Positions 8,695 through 17,570 of a stretch of DNA of 64,000 bases are shown piece after piece. This DNA is from Nocardioides_C sp963700955 (lineage in GTDB: Bacteria > Actinomycetota > Actinomycetes > Propionibacteriales > Nocardioidaceae). Made by a program: the position numbers and the translations under genes. Position 1 is the first letter of the stretch. The number at the start of each line of letters is the position of its first letter. The notes beneath the pieces are model-generated. The model made no database searches. It was not told the origin of the DNA and saw only the letters and a program-made list of their open reading frames with translations. The stretch lies in the NCBI GenBank assembly GCA_963700955.1, contig CAVOZH010000004.1:372001-436000 (forward strand), read 5' to 3'.

Positions 8695-9813
8695 CTACTC
8701 GGACCGTCCCCCTCCGAACATGATCTCGTCCCAGCTCGGCACGGAGGCACGACGGCCCTTGCGCGCGGCCTTCTTCGGTGCGGGCTCAGCAGCCTGCGCG
8801 GGCTCAGCGGCTTCGGCTTCCTCCGGCGACCCGGCGGTCACACCACCGTGCGGGGCCTCGGTGGTCTCGTCCACTCCGGTGGTCCGGGCGTCCTGGCCCT
8901 GCTGCGCCTCACGGCCTAGCCTCGGCTCGGCGGGCCGCTGCGCCTCGCGGCCTCGCCTCGGCTCGGCGAGCCGCAGCCGGTCGCTCGCCTGCGTGGCCAT
9001 CCAGTCGGCGTCGCCTGTGATCGTCAGCTCTTCGGCCCTGACCGTCGTACCTCCGCGGAGCTCTCGGGCGGTCTGGCTCAGGTCGACCGTGCTCTCGTCC
9101 GCTCCGGCTGAGTCCTCGTCGGCACCCGTGACGAGCTCGATGGCGTCGTCGCCCAGATGGAGCTCGTCCTGCGCGCTCACCGCGGAGAGCCGGCGGGTGC
9201 CGCCACCGACCGCGCCACGGGGCATCGGTGCCGTGCGGGTGGTGGGTTCGCCCAGCAGCCAGCGGGACTCGTCGTCGTCGGCGACGACGTAGCGGCCGTG
9301 CACGTCGAAGATGAACTCGGCGTGCCGGTCCTGATCGGCCACCCGGTAGTCCGCGACGAGGGTCCAGCGGCCGTCCTCACGCCGCCAGGAGTCCCACTCC
9401 ACCGAGCTGGGGTGCACGTTCTTGCTCCGGAGCTGCTCGGACACCGCGTCGCCGAGGGTCCTCGCGGGTCCCTCGCCGCCCTTGCGGCGGACCGAGGCGA
9501 GCTGGGCACGATCGGCGATGTGGGCTCGCTCGGCGAGGACCGGGGTGGCGTAGCTCATGATCCGGTCGACGGTCGTCTGGGCTGCCTGGGCGACGTCCTC
9601 GGGGCTCTCGCCGGCACGGATCCTGGACTGAATGTCTCGGGGCCGCAGTGCGCTGTCCATCTTGGTCTCCAACTGGCCGAGTCGGGCATGGTCACCGCGA
9701 AGGGCGGCCCGGAGCCTGGCGTCCGCTGCAAGGGTGTACTCCTCACCCGAGTCACTGACGAGGACAAGTTTCGACTTGTCCGCCGTCAGCCTCACGAGTG
9801 TGAGGTCCTGCAT
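8695..9813 (-). CDS. sepH: septation protein SepH (DUF3071)
   Basis: 372 residues. The N-terminus ('MQDLTLVRLTADKSKLVLVS') and helix-turn-helix segment ('RIRAGESPEDVAQAAQTTVD') are those of SepH, which binds FtsZ and promotes Z-ring assembly in Streptomyces and mycobacteria. A long, low-complexity Glu/Ala/Arg-rich linker with short repeats (about 230-350) leads to the conserved C-terminal peptide 'ASVPSWDEIMFGG'. A CAGGAG ribosome site precedes the ATG at 9813. It is divergent from the MpaB-like gene. Confidence 0.93.
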   Translation of the reverse strand: MQDLTLVRLTADKSKLVLVSDSGEEYTLAADARLRAALRGDHARLGQLETKMDSALRPRDIQSRIRAGESPEDVAQAAQTTVDRIMSYATPVLAERAHIADRAQLASVRRKGGEGPARTLGDAVSEQLRSKNVHPSSVEWDSWRREDGRWTLVADYRVADQDRHAEFIFDVHGRYVVADDDESRWLLGEPTTRTAPMPRGAVGGGTRRLSAVSAQDELHLGDDAIELVTGADEDSAGADESTVDLSQTARELRGGTTVRAEELTITGDADWMATQASDRLRLAEPRRGREAQRPAEPRLGREAQQGQDARTTGVDETTEAPHGGVTAGSPEEAEAAEPAQAAEPAPKKAARKGRRASVPSWDEIMFGGGRSE

Positions 9814-9978
9814 CGTGGCCCGCTCCTGATCTGTCGTGGTGTCCGCATGAGCCTACTTCAGGCGGGGCGCGCCGAGCCGTAGTCGGCGCGCGGGTCGCCC
9901 ACCTCGCTCGATCCGACACCCGGGGAGGATCACCCCGGACGAGGGCGCTCCATCCAGCGGCGGTTCATACTCGAAGAC

Positions 9979-10836
9979 GTGACGTCAACTGTGGTGCACG
10001 AGGTCCGCGCCCGGCTCGGCGAGCGCCTCTTCGCACGCGTCGCCGGACCCGAGGGACCGGCCAGGCGGGAGCGCATCCACGGCACCCCAGGGCCGCGCTG
10101 GTTTCCCGAAGGGGCGGCGATCCGCCAGGTGCACGGTGACGCGTCGATGTTCGTCGGCGGCGTGCGGGCACTGCTGCTCCAGTCCTTGCACCCGCTCGCG
10201 ATGGCCGGAGTCGCGGCGCACTCCGGCTACAAGGGCGACCCGTGGGGGAGGCTCCAGCGCACCAGCCACTTCCTCGCGGTGACTACCTTCGGTCCTGCCG
10301 ACGACGCCGATGCCATGGTCCGTCGCATCCGTGCGGTCCACGAGACGGTGCGGGGTACGGCGTCCGACGGCCGGACCTACGCCGCCTCCGACCCGCACCT
10401 GCTCCGGTGGGTGCACATCGCGGAGATCGACAGCTTCCTCGGCGCACACCAGCGGTTCGGGCTCAGGCCGCTCGACCAGTCGGGCCGTGACCGGTACGTC
10501 TCCGAGACGGCGAGCGTCGCGGAGGCGCTCGGCGCGATCGACCCACCGAGGAGCGAGGCTGAGCTCCGAGCGCAGATCGAGGGGTACCGTCCCGAGCTCA
10601 TCGCAACGCCTGAGGCACTGGAGGCGGCCCGGTTCATCCTGCTCACCCCACCCCTGCCCCCGCTGGCACGCCCGGCGTACGCAGCGATCGCAGGAGCGGC
10701 GGTGTCGTTGCTGCCGAAGTGGGCGCGAGACCAACTCTCGTTGCCGTGGTTCCCGCGGATCGAGGCGGTCGTGGTCCGTCGCGCCGGGACCGCGATCACG
10801 CGGACGATCCGCTGGGCCATGGCGCCGCCGGAATGA
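9979..10836 (+). CDS. oxygenase MpaB family protein (DUF2236)
   Basis: 285 residues of the DUF2236/MpaB family, haem-type oxygenases related to the latex-clearing protein and fungal MpaB. Family signatures visible are 'ALLLQSLHPLAMAGVAAHS', 'HFLAVTTFG', 'DPHLLRWVHIAEIDSF' and a following 'AHQRFG'; the conserved His residues are candidate haem ligands. The GTG start at 9979 has CATACT seven bases upstream, compatible with leaderless initiation. The stop overlaps the ATG of the serine hydrolase gene (ATGA), so the two are coupled. The substrate is unknown. Confidence 0.85.
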   Translation: MTSTVVHEVRARLGERLFARVAGPEGPARRERIHGTPGPRWFPEGAAIRQVHGDASMFVGGVRALLLQSLHPLAMAGVAAHSGYKGDPWGRLQRTSHFLAVTTFGPADDADAMVRRIRAVHETVRGTASDGRTYAASDPHLLRWVHIAEIDSFLGAHQRFGLRPLDQSGRDRYVSETASVAEALGAIDPPRSEAELRAQIEGYRPELIATPEALEAARFILLTPPLPPLARPAYAAIAGAAVSLLPKWARDQLSLPWFPRIEAVVVRRAGTAITRTIRWAMAPPE

Positions 10837-11846
10837 CTCTCATGGCCCGGCTCCAGGGTCCCGTGACGCGGATGGCCGAGGCGCAGGCGTTCTCGGGGGT
10901 CGTGCGCGTGGACCGCGGGGAGTGCGTCGAGCTCGCCGAGGCGTACGGCTTCGCCGACCGGGCGTTCGAGGTCCCGAACACGCTCAACACCCAGTTCGCG
11001 ATCGCCAGCGCGACCAAGGCGCTGACCGCGCTCGCCGTGGTGAGCCTGGTCGAGGAGGGCCGACTGGAGATGGCCACCACTGCTCGCCGCCTCCTGGGCG
11101 ACGACCTTCCGCTCGTCGACGACGAGGTCACGATCGAACAGCTCCTCGCACACCGCTCGGGGATCGGCGACTACGTCGACGAGGAGGCCGGGCTCGACGT
11201 GACCGACTACGTCCTCCCCGTGCCGGTGCACGAGCTGGCGACCACCGAGGGGTATCTCCGGGTGCTGGAGGGGTGGCCGGCAAAGTTCCGGCCCGGGGAG
11301 CGGTTCTCCTACTGCAACAGCGGCTACGTCGTCCTGGCGCTGATGATCGAGAGGGTCACCGGCACGCCGTTCGAGGACCTGGTGGTGAAGCGGGTGTGCG
11401 AGCCGGCGGGCCTGCGCGACACGGCCTTCCTGCGCTCCGACGAGCTCCCGGGGCGGGCTGCCCGCAGCTACCTCTCCGCCGAGGGGCTGCGGACCAACGT
11501 CCTCCACCTGCCGGTCCGGGGCAGCGGCGACGGCGGCATCTACTCCACGGTCGCCGACATCCGTCGCCTGTGGCGAGCGTTCTTCGACGGACGCGTCGTC
11601 TCGGGTGCCTGGGTGGCGGAGATGGTGCGATCGCGCAGCGACACCCCCAACAGGTCCATGGGATACGGCCTCGGGTTCTGGCTGGATCCGCCCCGCGGCC
11701 GGATGGTGATGGAGGGGTACGACGCCGGGGTCTCGTTCCGCAGTGTCCACGACCCCGCGTCGGATCTCACCCACACCGTCGTGTCGAACACCTCCGAAGG
11801 TGCGTGGCCGATCGCGCGCTACCTCGACGAGGTGCTGTCCTCCTGA
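10833..11846 (+). CDS. serine hydrolase, class C beta-lactamase-like
   Basis: 337 residues of the beta-lactamase/PBP4* family: SxxK motif 'ASATKAL' at about residue 53, 'LLAHRSGIGDY', and the Y-x-N motif in 'FSYCNSGYVVLALM'. No signal peptide is evident with the chosen ATG (10833), which overlaps the upstream stop by 4 nt, so it is likely a cytosolic esterase or peptidase-like hydrolase rather than a resistance enzyme. The 3' end overlaps the convergent MFS gene by 28 bp. Confidence 0.85.
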   Translation: MTLMARLQGPVTRMAEAQAFSGVVRVDRGECVELAEAYGFADRAFEVPNTLNTQFAIASATKALTALAVVSLVEEGRLEMATTARRLLGDDLPLVDDEVTIEQLLAHRSGIGDYVDEEAGLDVTDYVLPVPVHELATTEGYLRVLEGWPAKFRPGERFSYCNSGYVVLALMIERVTGTPFEDLVVKRVCEPAGLRDTAFLRSDELPGRAARSYLSAEGLRTNVLHLPVRGSGDGGIYSTVADIRRLWRAFFDGRVVSGAWVAEMVRSRSDTPNRSMGYGLGFWLDPPRGRMVMEGYDAGVSFRSVHDPASDLTHTVVSNTSEGAWPIARYLDEVLSS

Positions 11847-13030
11847 GGGCGGCCCGCCGGCGAGAGGAGCGTGCCGACGCCGACCAGCGCGCCGACCCAG
11901 GCAGCACACACCGGCACCCAGTAGCTGGCCGACGCGCCTTGGCGGTCGATGACCGCGCCGACCGCGGCCGCCCCAGGGGCGAGCCCGATGTACATGCCGG
12001 TCGTCAGGACGGAGATGCCTTCGGTGAGCCTGGCTGCGGGCACCGTCTCCTCGATCCACGCCACGCTGGCGATCAGCGTCGGTGAGATGGCGAAGCCCGC
12101 GAGGAAGAGCACCACGGCCATGAGCAGCACGCCCTCGACGAAAGGCAGCGGGACCAGGGCCAGCGCCAGGGCCAGCATGCCGAAGCGGAACCGGCCGGCG
12201 TTCGACCTGCGCGACTGCAGCGTGCCGGTGACGACACCGGCCAGCATGCTGCCCAGGGCCAGGACGGCGAGGAGTGGGCCGGAGGACGCTTTCGAGCCCA
12301 GCTCCTCGGCGAAGGCGACCGTCGCCACCTCGACCCCGCCGAAGACGACGCCCATCGTGACGGCGGCGACGACCAAGGGGCCGAGCACACCCCATCCCAT
12401 AGGGACCCGCGGCCCGTGGCTGTGGGTGCTGCGGTGGGCCGGCGGCTCGGTGGACCGTTGCGCGGTGAGAGCGAGCGTTCCTGTCAGACCGGCCAGGACC
12501 GCCGTACCCAGCCCTGCCGCCGGGTGCACAGCCGTCGCGAGCACGGTGACCACCACCGGGCCGAGCATGAAGACGACCTCGTCCCAGACCGCCTCGAGGG
12601 CGAACGCGGTCTGGAGCTGCCGCTTGTCAGGGACGTTGTGGGACCACCGCGCCCGGATGCACGAGCCGATCTGCGGCTGCGCCGCCCCGCCGAGGGCCGC
12701 GAAGAGCTGGGGGAGCGGCGTCGGCCAGTGGGCCTGTACCGACCACATCAGGAGGCCGACGGAGCCGGCGAAGACGAGGATCGTCCACGGCAGCACTCGA
12801 CTCTGCCCCAGCCGGTCCGCCATCCGTCCCTGAGCGATCGCGAAGGCCGCGTTGCCCACGAGGTAGGCGGCTGCGACGGCGCCGGCGAGCCGGTACGAAC
12901 CCGTGCTCGCGGACACGAGGAGGACGATCCCGAGGCTCACCATCGAGATCGGCAACCGGGCGAGGAGCCCCGTCAACGAGAAGGCGAGAGCGCCGGGCAC
13001 CGCAAGCACCCGCCGATAGGGAGTGAGCAT
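11819..13030 (-). CDS. MFS transporter
   Basis: 403 residues with about 12 hydrophobic segments in two halves separated by a His/Ser/Pro loop near residue 200. The 'AQGRMADRLGQSRVLPW' motif resembles the loop 2-3 signature of MFS drug exporters. The substrate is unknown. The ATG at 13030 is only 25 bp from the divergent ferrochelatase start, with overlapping -10 elements between them. Confidence 0.85.
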   Translation of the reverse strand: MLTPYRRVLAVPGALAFSLTGLLARLPISMVSLGIVLLVSASTGSYRLAGAVAAAYLVGNAAFAIAQGRMADRLGQSRVLPWTILVFAGSVGLLMWSVQAHWPTPLPQLFAALGGAAQPQIGSCIRARWSHNVPDKRQLQTAFALEAVWDEVVFMLGPVVVTVLATAVHPAAGLGTAVLAGLTGTLALTAQRSTEPPAHRSTHSHGPRVPMGWGVLGPLVVAAVTMGVVFGGVEVATVAFAEELGSKASSGPLLAVLALGSMLAGVVTGTLQSRRSNAGRFRFGMLALALALVPLPFVEGVLLMAVVLFLAGFAISPTLIASVAWIEETVPAARLTEGISVLTTGMYIGLAPGAAAVGAVIDRQGASASYWVPVCAAWVGALVGVGTLLSPAGRPQEDSTSSR

Positions 13031-13039
13031 TGGACGGCA

Positions 13040-13049
13040 ATCCTAAGAT
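13040..13049. promoter_or_regulatory. overlapping divergent -10 elements (MFS / ferrochelatase)
   Basis: TAAGAT (13044-13049, plus strand) ends six bases before the ferrochelatase ATG. TAGGAT on the minus strand (plus 13040-13045) ends nine bases before the MFS ATG. The two hexamers share two bases, so RNA polymerase could not occupy both at once. Confidence 0.6.
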
Positions 13050-13055
13050 GACGGC

Positions 13056-14144
13056 ATGCACCCACACGTGGCGCCGTACGACGCCCTGCTGCTCGTCTCT
13101 TTCGGAGGCCCGGAGAAGCCCGAGGACGTGGTTCCGTTCCTGGAGAACGTGACTCGTGGTCGCGGGATCCCGCGGGAGCGTCTCGAGGAGGTCGGCGAGC
13201 ACTACTTCCTGTTCGGGGGGCGCAGCCCGATCAACGACCAGAACCGTGAGTTCCTGGCGGCGCTGCGGGAGGACCTGGAGTCCGCCGGCGTCGACATGCC
13301 GGTCTACTGGGGCAACCGCAACTGGGACCCGTACCTCGCCGACACGATCCGCCAGATGGCAGACGACGGCGTACGACGGGCGGCGTGCCTCGTGACGAGC
13401 GCCTACTCGTCGTACTCCGGCTGCCGTCAGTACCGCGAGAACCTCGCCGACGCGGTGGCGGAGGTGGGCGACGAGGCCCCGCGGCTGGACCGGCTGCGGC
13501 ACTACTTCAACCACCCCGGCTTCGTGGAGCCGATGGTCGACGCGACGCTGGCGGCCCTGGCCGAGCTCGACGACGACGTCCGCCATGACGCCCACGTGCT
13601 CTACGTGACCCACTCGATCCCGCTCGCGATGAACCAGGCCAGCGGCCCCGACGGCGGGGCCTACGTCGCGCAGCACCTCAGCGTCGCCGACGTGATCGGC
13701 GAGCGGGTGCGCCAGGAGACCGGGCACCGTTACTCCAGCGAGCTCGTGTACTGCTCCCGGTCGGGCGCTCCGCACGTCCCCTGGCTGGAGCCCGACATCA
13801 ACGACCACCTCGAGGACCTCGCCCGCCGCGGCGTGCGTGGTGTCTGCGTCGTGCCGATCGGGTTCGTCTCCGACCACATGGAGGTGGTCTACGACCTCGA
13901 CACCGAGGCGCGGGCGACGGCGGAGAAGCTGGGTCTGGGGTTCGTCCGGGCCGCGACGGCCGGGGTCGACCCGCGATTCGTGGCGATGGTGCGCGACCTC
14001 CTGCTCGAGCGTGCCGCGGCCGAGCGCGGCGAGGACGTCGTGCGGGCGACGGTGGGCAGCCTCGAGGCCTCGTGGGACGTCTGCCCGCGTGGCTGCTGCG
14101 CCAACGCGCGGGGTCCGCGCGCGGCTTTGTGCGGCGAGGACTGA
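13056..14144 (+). CDS. hemH: ferrochelatase (coproporphyrin type)
   Basis: 362 residues. The N-terminus 'YDALLLVSFGGPEKPEDVVP' and the segments 'VYWGNRNWDPYLADT', 'LVTSAYSSYSGCRQYREN' and 'VPIGFVSDHMEVVYDLDTEA' identify ferrochelatase, which inserts Fe2+ into coproporphyrin III in the actinobacterial haem route (CpfC). The C-terminus has Cys343, 347, 348 and 359, with a further Cys at 123, like the [2Fe-2S]-binding ferrochelatases of mycobacteria. A leaderless-type TAAGAT precedes the ATG. The inositol monophosphatase gene follows 4 bp after the stop. Confidence 0.95.
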   Translation: MHPHVAPYDALLLVSFGGPEKPEDVVPFLENVTRGRGIPRERLEEVGEHYFLFGGRSPINDQNREFLAALREDLESAGVDMPVYWGNRNWDPYLADTIRQMADDGVRRAACLVTSAYSSYSGCRQYRENLADAVAEVGDEAPRLDRLRHYFNHPGFVEPMVDATLAALAELDDDVRHDAHVLYVTHSIPLAMNQASGPDGGAYVAQHLSVADVIGERVRQETGHRYSSELVYCSRSGAPHVPWLEPDINDHLEDLARRGVRGVCVVPIGFVSDHMEVVYDLDTEARATAEKLGLGFVRAATAGVDPRFVAMVRDLLLERAAAERGEDVVRATVGSLEASWDVCPRGCCANARGPRAALCGED

Positions 14145-14148
14145 GGCG

Positions 14149-14946
14149 GTGACCGACGAGGAGCTGCTCGAGCTCGCCCGCACGGTCGCCCAGGAGGCGG
14201 CGGTCCTGGTCAGGCAGCGACGCGCAGCCGGGGTAGAGGTGGCCGACACCAAGTCGAGCCCGGTCGACGTCGTGACCGAGGCCGACCGGGCGGCGGAGCA
14301 GCTGATCTACTCCCGGCTCACCGAGGCCCGTCCCGGTGACGGCTTCCTCGGCGAGGAGGGTGCGTCGGCGGAGTCGACAACCGGTGTCACCTGGGTGGTC
14401 GATCCCATCGACGGGACGGTCAACTTCCTCTACGGGATCCCGCAGTACGCCGTCTCGATCGCCGCGAGCCGCGACGGGAGTCCCGTGGCGGGCGTGGTCG
14501 TCAACGTCGCCAGCGGGGAGCTGTTCACGGCCACCCGCGGCGGAGGCGCGATGCTCGACGGCAGCCCGCTCCGGGTGCGCGACGTCGTACCCCTCGAACA
14601 GCGGCTTGTCGCCACCGGCTTCAACTACGTGGCCGAGGTGCGCACGCTCCAGGCGGCCGCCATCGGCCGGATGCTCGCCACCGTCCGCGACATACGCCGG
14701 CTCGGGTCGGCCGCGCTCGACCTGTGCGCGCTGGCGGCGGGTCGGGTCGACGGGTACGTCGAGGAGGGCCTCAACCCCTGGGACCTGGCCGCCGGCGGGC
14801 TGGTGGCGACCGAGGCGGGCGCCCGGTTGGAGACCGTTGCTGGTGTCGGCGGGACCCCCTGTGTGGTGGCCGCGCCGGACGGTGGGTTCGACGAGTTTCG
14901 CGCTCTTGCCCAGGACTGCGGATTTTTCGCGCAGCATTGGGAATAG
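14149..14946 (+). CDS. inositol monophosphatase family protein
   Basis: 265 residues with the family metal-binding motifs: 'GFLGEEG' (Glu), 'VVDPIDGTVNF' (D-P-I-D-G-T) and 'GLNPWDLAAGGLVATEAG' near the C-terminus. It likely hydrolyses inositol-1-phosphate or a related sugar phosphate such as histidinol-phosphate. The GTG start at 14149 lies 4 bp after hemH. In M. tuberculosis the suhB-like Rv2701c lies near Rv2699c (DUF4193), which is the next gene here, so the order is conserved. Confidence 0.92.
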   Translation: MTDEELLELARTVAQEAAVLVRQRRAAGVEVADTKSSPVDVVTEADRAAEQLIYSRLTEARPGDGFLGEEGASAESTTGVTWVVDPIDGTVNFLYGIPQYAVSIAASRDGSPVAGVVVNVASGELFTATRGGGAMLDGSPLRVRDVVPLEQRLVATGFNYVAEVRTLQAAAIGRMLATVRDIRRLGSAALDLCALAAGRVDGYVEEGLNPWDLAAGGLVATEAGARLETVAGVGGTPCVVAAPDGGFDEFRALAQDCGFFAQHWE

Positions 14947-15118
14947 ACGCGAAAGCGTTGCAGTTCACCCGCTGCACCCAGCGAGAACTGTGTGACACTC
15001 ACGACAACTTGTCGAATCGGCGTGCGCAGGCCCTCTGGTTTGGTGCACAATCCGCACGACTTGATCGTCCAGAGAACTCGAGTATGACGCCCCGGAGAGC
15101 CGGGGGCAGGAGACATAG

Positions 15119-15409
15119 ATGGCCACCGATTATGACGCACCACGCAAAACAGACGAAGACCAGAGCGAAGAGAGCCTCGAAGAGCTGAAGGCTCGTCGCC
15201 ACGACAAGAACTCCGGCAAGGTCGACGAGGACGAGGCCGAGGCCGCCGAGTCCTTCGAGCTGCCCGGCGCCGACCTCTCCCACGAGGAGCTCGCCGTCGA
15301 GGTCAAGCCCCGCCAGGAGGACGAGTTCACCTGCATGAGCTGCTTCCTGGTCCATCACCGCAGCCAGCTCGCGGACCCCAAGGGCATGATCTGCCGCGAC
15401 TGCGCCTGA
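15119..15409 (+). CDS. DUF4193 zinc-ribbon protein
   Basis: 96 residues. The N-terminal half is acidic and probably disordered; the C-terminal half has a zinc ribbon, C72-x2-C75 ('CMSC') and C92-x2-C95 ('CRDC'). The family is universal in actinobacteria, with no settled function; the layout resembles transcription-associated small zinc proteins. GGAG lies ahead of the ATG. The 172-bp upstream region contains a possible -10 (CACAAT, about 15050) and a small GC hairpin close to the ribosome site. A strong terminator follows. Confidence 0.9.
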   Translation: MATDYDAPRKTDEDQSEESLEELKARRHDKNSGKVDEDEAEAAESFELPGADLSHEELAVEVKPRQEDEFTCMSCFLVHHRSQLADPKGMICRDCA

Positions 15410-15421
15410 GCGAGCCAAACG

Positions 15422-15457
15422 AAAAGGCCGGCCCCCGTGCGGGGAGCCGGCCTTTTT
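15422..15457 (+). terminator. rho-independent terminator of the DUF4193 gene
   Basis: AAAAGGCCGGC-CCCC pairs with GGGG-A-GCCGGCC, followed by TTTTT. The A-run on the left also allows it to serve the convergent DUF4235 gene. Confidence 0.92.
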
Positions 15458-15466
15458 CGTGTGCCG

Positions 15467-15754
15467 TCAGGCGCTGGCCTCTTCAAGGTTCGGCGGCAGG
15501 TGGCCGGTGGACTTGCGGTAGTACGTCGCAGCCTTGCGGGAGGCGAACATGCGCGCCAGGCCCACGGCGACACCGCTGACCGAGGCCCATGCCATCGCCT
15601 CACCGATGGAGACGTCGGGGTGGGCCGGGTTGGCCGGCGGGTTCTTGCCGGTCGCGACCTTCCACGACGTCGTCATCGCCTTGCGCGCCGCGATGCCTGC
15701 GACAACCGTCGCGCCGAGCGCGTACGCGCTCCAGACCTTCGAGCCCGAGGCCAT
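15467..15754 (-). CDS. DUF4235 small membrane protein
   Basis: 95 residues of the DUF4235 family: a first hydrophobic helix ('AYALGATVVAGIAARKAM'), a Pro/Asn-rich loop ('NPPANPAHPDVSIGEAMAW'), a second helix ('SGVAVGLARMFASRKAA') and a polar tail. It is probably a two-helix membrane protein of unknown function. An AGGAGG-type ribosome site precedes the ATG. It converges on the DUF4193 gene, sharing its terminator. Confidence 0.85.
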   Translation of the reverse strand: MASGSKVWSAYALGATVVAGIAARKAMTTSWKVATGKNPPANPAHPDVSIGEAMAWASVSGVAVGLARMFASRKAATYYRKSTGHLPPNLEEASA

Positions 15755-15837
15755 AGGGGGTTCCTCCTGTGTAGGGGTCGTGACCGATCTCAGCAGAAGT
15801 CTGCCACTTCGTCACGACGGGGTTACCCACCATCGAG

Positions 15838-16302
15838 CTAGTGCAATCTCGCCGCGGAGAGAGCGCCGGCGAGCTCCTCCGGCCGCCGGGTGCAGACCAG
15901 CCAGTACGGCGTCGGGTCGGCAGGGTCCGTGACGTCGACGCGGACGGACCGCTTGAGGTAGGGGCGCAGCAGCAGGTAGGCGCGGGCGTCCGCGTCGCGT
16001 CCGGCGAGCAGACGGGTCGCTTCGGTGTCCAGCGGCGCGGGGTCGGCCAGCATGGAGACCGGGATCTGCGCACGGCCGGCGTGCAGGACACCTGCCTCGA
16101 CGCGCACCCGGGCGGAGCCGTAGCCGAGGAACAGTGCGGCCACCGCCGCGGTGAGCACGCCGGAGGCGGTCCAGGCGACGGCGGGCGGGAGCGCCACGAT
16201 GAAGGCCAACCAGAGGCTCGCGAGGAACATGATGGCCTGCACCCACCAGCGCAGAGGGACGTGCAGACGCTCGTCGTACAGCACGCTGGTCTCGGAACTC
16301 AC
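15838..16302 (-). CDS. DUF3093 membrane protein
   Basis: 154 residues from the GTG at 16302 (a second GTG three codons upstream is possible). It has a conserved N-terminus 'VLYDERLHVPLRWWVQA', two adjacent membrane helices (about 20-62) and a C-terminal domain with 'LLLRPYLKRSVRVDVTDPAD' and 'TPYWLVCTRRPEELAGAL'. It is homologous to Rv2698, which is also divergent from dut in M. tuberculosis. Function unknown; conservation next to dut suggests an old association. Confidence 0.88.
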   Translation of the reverse strand: MSSETSVLYDERLHVPLRWWVQAIMFLASLWLAFIVALPPAVAWTASGVLTAAVAALFLGYGSARVRVEAGVLHAGRAQIPVSMLADPAPLDTEATRLLAGRDADARAYLLLRPYLKRSVRVDVTDPADPTPYWLVCTRRPEELAGALSAARLH

Positions 16303-16387
16303 GCCGGTCACTCGCTCACTCGTTCGCAGGCAGAAAAGGTGGTTGGTCGGGGACAAGCCTGCCACCGTGCTCGTCTGCGCCTGCAGA

Positions 16388-16393
16388 TAGGGT
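16388..16393 (+). promoter_or_regulatory. -10 element of dut (leaderless type)
   Basis: TAGGGT ends eight bases before the dut ATG and no Shine-Dalgarno sequence is present, consistent with a leaderless transcript. Confidence 0.55.
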
Positions 16394-16401
16394 CGGCGAC
16401 C

Positions 16402-16881
16402 ATGCAGGGCAACGTGGAGATCTTGATCCGGCGACTCGACCCGGAGGTGCCGCTTCCGTCGTACGCCCACCCGGGTGACGCGGGTGCGGATCTGACCACC
16501 ACCGTCGACGTTGAGCTCCAGCCCGGCGAGCGGGCGATGGTCCCGACCGGGATCAGCCTCGCGCTTCCCGACGGGTACGTCGCCCTCGTCCACCCCCGAT
16601 CCGGTCTCGCTGCACGTTGCGGGGTCTCCATCGTCAACGCTCCGGGCACCGTGGACGCCGGCTACCGCGGCGAGGTCAAGGTGATGCTGATCAACCTCGA
16701 CCCCACCGAGCCGGTGACCCTCCACCGCGGTGACCGGATCGCGCAGCTCGTGCTCCAGCGCGTCGAACGGGCCCGCTTCGTCGAGGTCGAGCGGCTGCCG
16801 GGCTCCGCCCGTGGTGACGGGGGTTACGGTTCTACCGGAGGTTTCGCCACCAACGCATCCAGTGCGCCCGAGGAGAAGTAG
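16402..16881 (+). CDS. dut: dUTP diphosphatase
   Basis: 159 residues containing all five dUTPase motifs: 'PGDAGADL', 'HPRSGLAARCG', 'GTVDAGYRGE', 'RGDRIAQLV' and the C-terminal 'GDGGYGSTGGF'. The trimeric enzyme hydrolyses dUTP to dUMP, protecting DNA from uracil and feeding dTMP synthesis. The stop TAG overlaps the GTG start of the DUF3710 gene by one base, so they form an operon. Confidence 0.97.
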   Translation: MQGNVEILIRRLDPEVPLPSYAHPGDAGADLTTTVDVELQPGERAMVPTGISLALPDGYVALVHPRSGLAARCGVSIVNAPGTVDAGYRGEVKVMLINLDPTEPVTLHRGDRIAQLVLQRVERARFVEVERLPGSARGDGGYGSTGGFATNASSAPEEK

Positions 16882-17561
16882 TGAAGTTCCGACGCAAGAG
16901 CTCCGAGCCGACCGAGCAGTCGGCGGAGACCGGGCAGAGCGGGCCCGCTGAGGCGGCCGAGCCGCAGCCCGCTGCCGGTCCACGCGCGGAAGGACCATGG
17001 GACTCCTCCGAGCTCACCCTCGACGAGGAGGACGACACGCGCGTCGACCTCGGCGGTCTCATCGTGAAGGGACAGCCCGGCCTCGAGCTGCGGCTCCAGG
17101 TCGACGAGGCCACCCAGCAGGTCGCGGCAGTGCTGCTCGTCGGCCAGGAGGGGGCTGTGGAGCTCCGGCCTTTCGCGGCCCCGCGCAACGGCGGCATCTG
17201 GGCCGACTTCCGCAAGCAGATCGCGGCCGAGACCGCTCGGCGCGGTGGCACCGCCACGGAGGCTGACGGCACGTACGGTCCCGAGCTCCAGGTCATGATG
17301 CCCGCGCAGACACCCGACGGGCAGGCGGCGACGCAGCCCTCACGTGTCCTCGGCATCGAGGGGCCGCGGTGGCTGCTGCGGGCGACGTTCCTCGGCCGCC
17401 CGGCCGTCGAGCCTCGTGCCGACGGTGACATCGAGAGCGCGATGCGCGAGGTGGTGGTCGTCCGTGGCAATGCTCCGATGGCACCCGGCGAGCCGCTGCC
17501 GCTGGTGATGCCGAGCAACGCCCGACCCGTTGAGGGTCCGGGACCGGCAGACGCTGGTTAG
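16881..17561 (+). CDS. DUF3710 family protein
   Basis: 226 residues, homologous to the actinobacterial protein encoded after dut (Rv2696c in M. tuberculosis). A charged, Pro/Ala/Glu-rich N-terminal 45 residues precede a globular domain ('VDLGGLIVKGQPGLELRLQV', 'RWLLRATFLGRPAV', 'VVVVRGNAPMAPGEPLPL'). No membrane segment; function unknown. It starts one base inside the dut stop, and its TAG stop lies inside the TAGGCT promoter element of the following gene. Confidence 0.9.
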   Translation: MKFRRKSSEPTEQSAETGQSGPAEAAEPQPAAGPRAEGPWDSSELTLDEEDDTRVDLGGLIVKGQPGLELRLQVDEATQQVAAVLLVGQEGAVELRPFAAPRNGGIWADFRKQIAAETARRGGTATEADGTYGPELQVMMPAQTPDGQAATQPSRVLGIEGPRWLLRATFLGRPAVEPRADGDIESAMREVVVVRGNAPMAPGEPLPLVMPSNARPVEGPGPADAG

Positions 17562-17564
17562 GCT
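17559..17564 (+). promoter_or_regulatory. -10 element overlapping the DUF3710 stop codon
   Basis: TAGGCT, whose first three bases are the DUF3710 stop, ends six bases before the ATG of the OB-fold gene. This is the spacing of leaderless promoters and suggests independent transcription inside the apparent operon. Confidence 0.6.
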
Positions 17565-17570
17565 GAAAGC

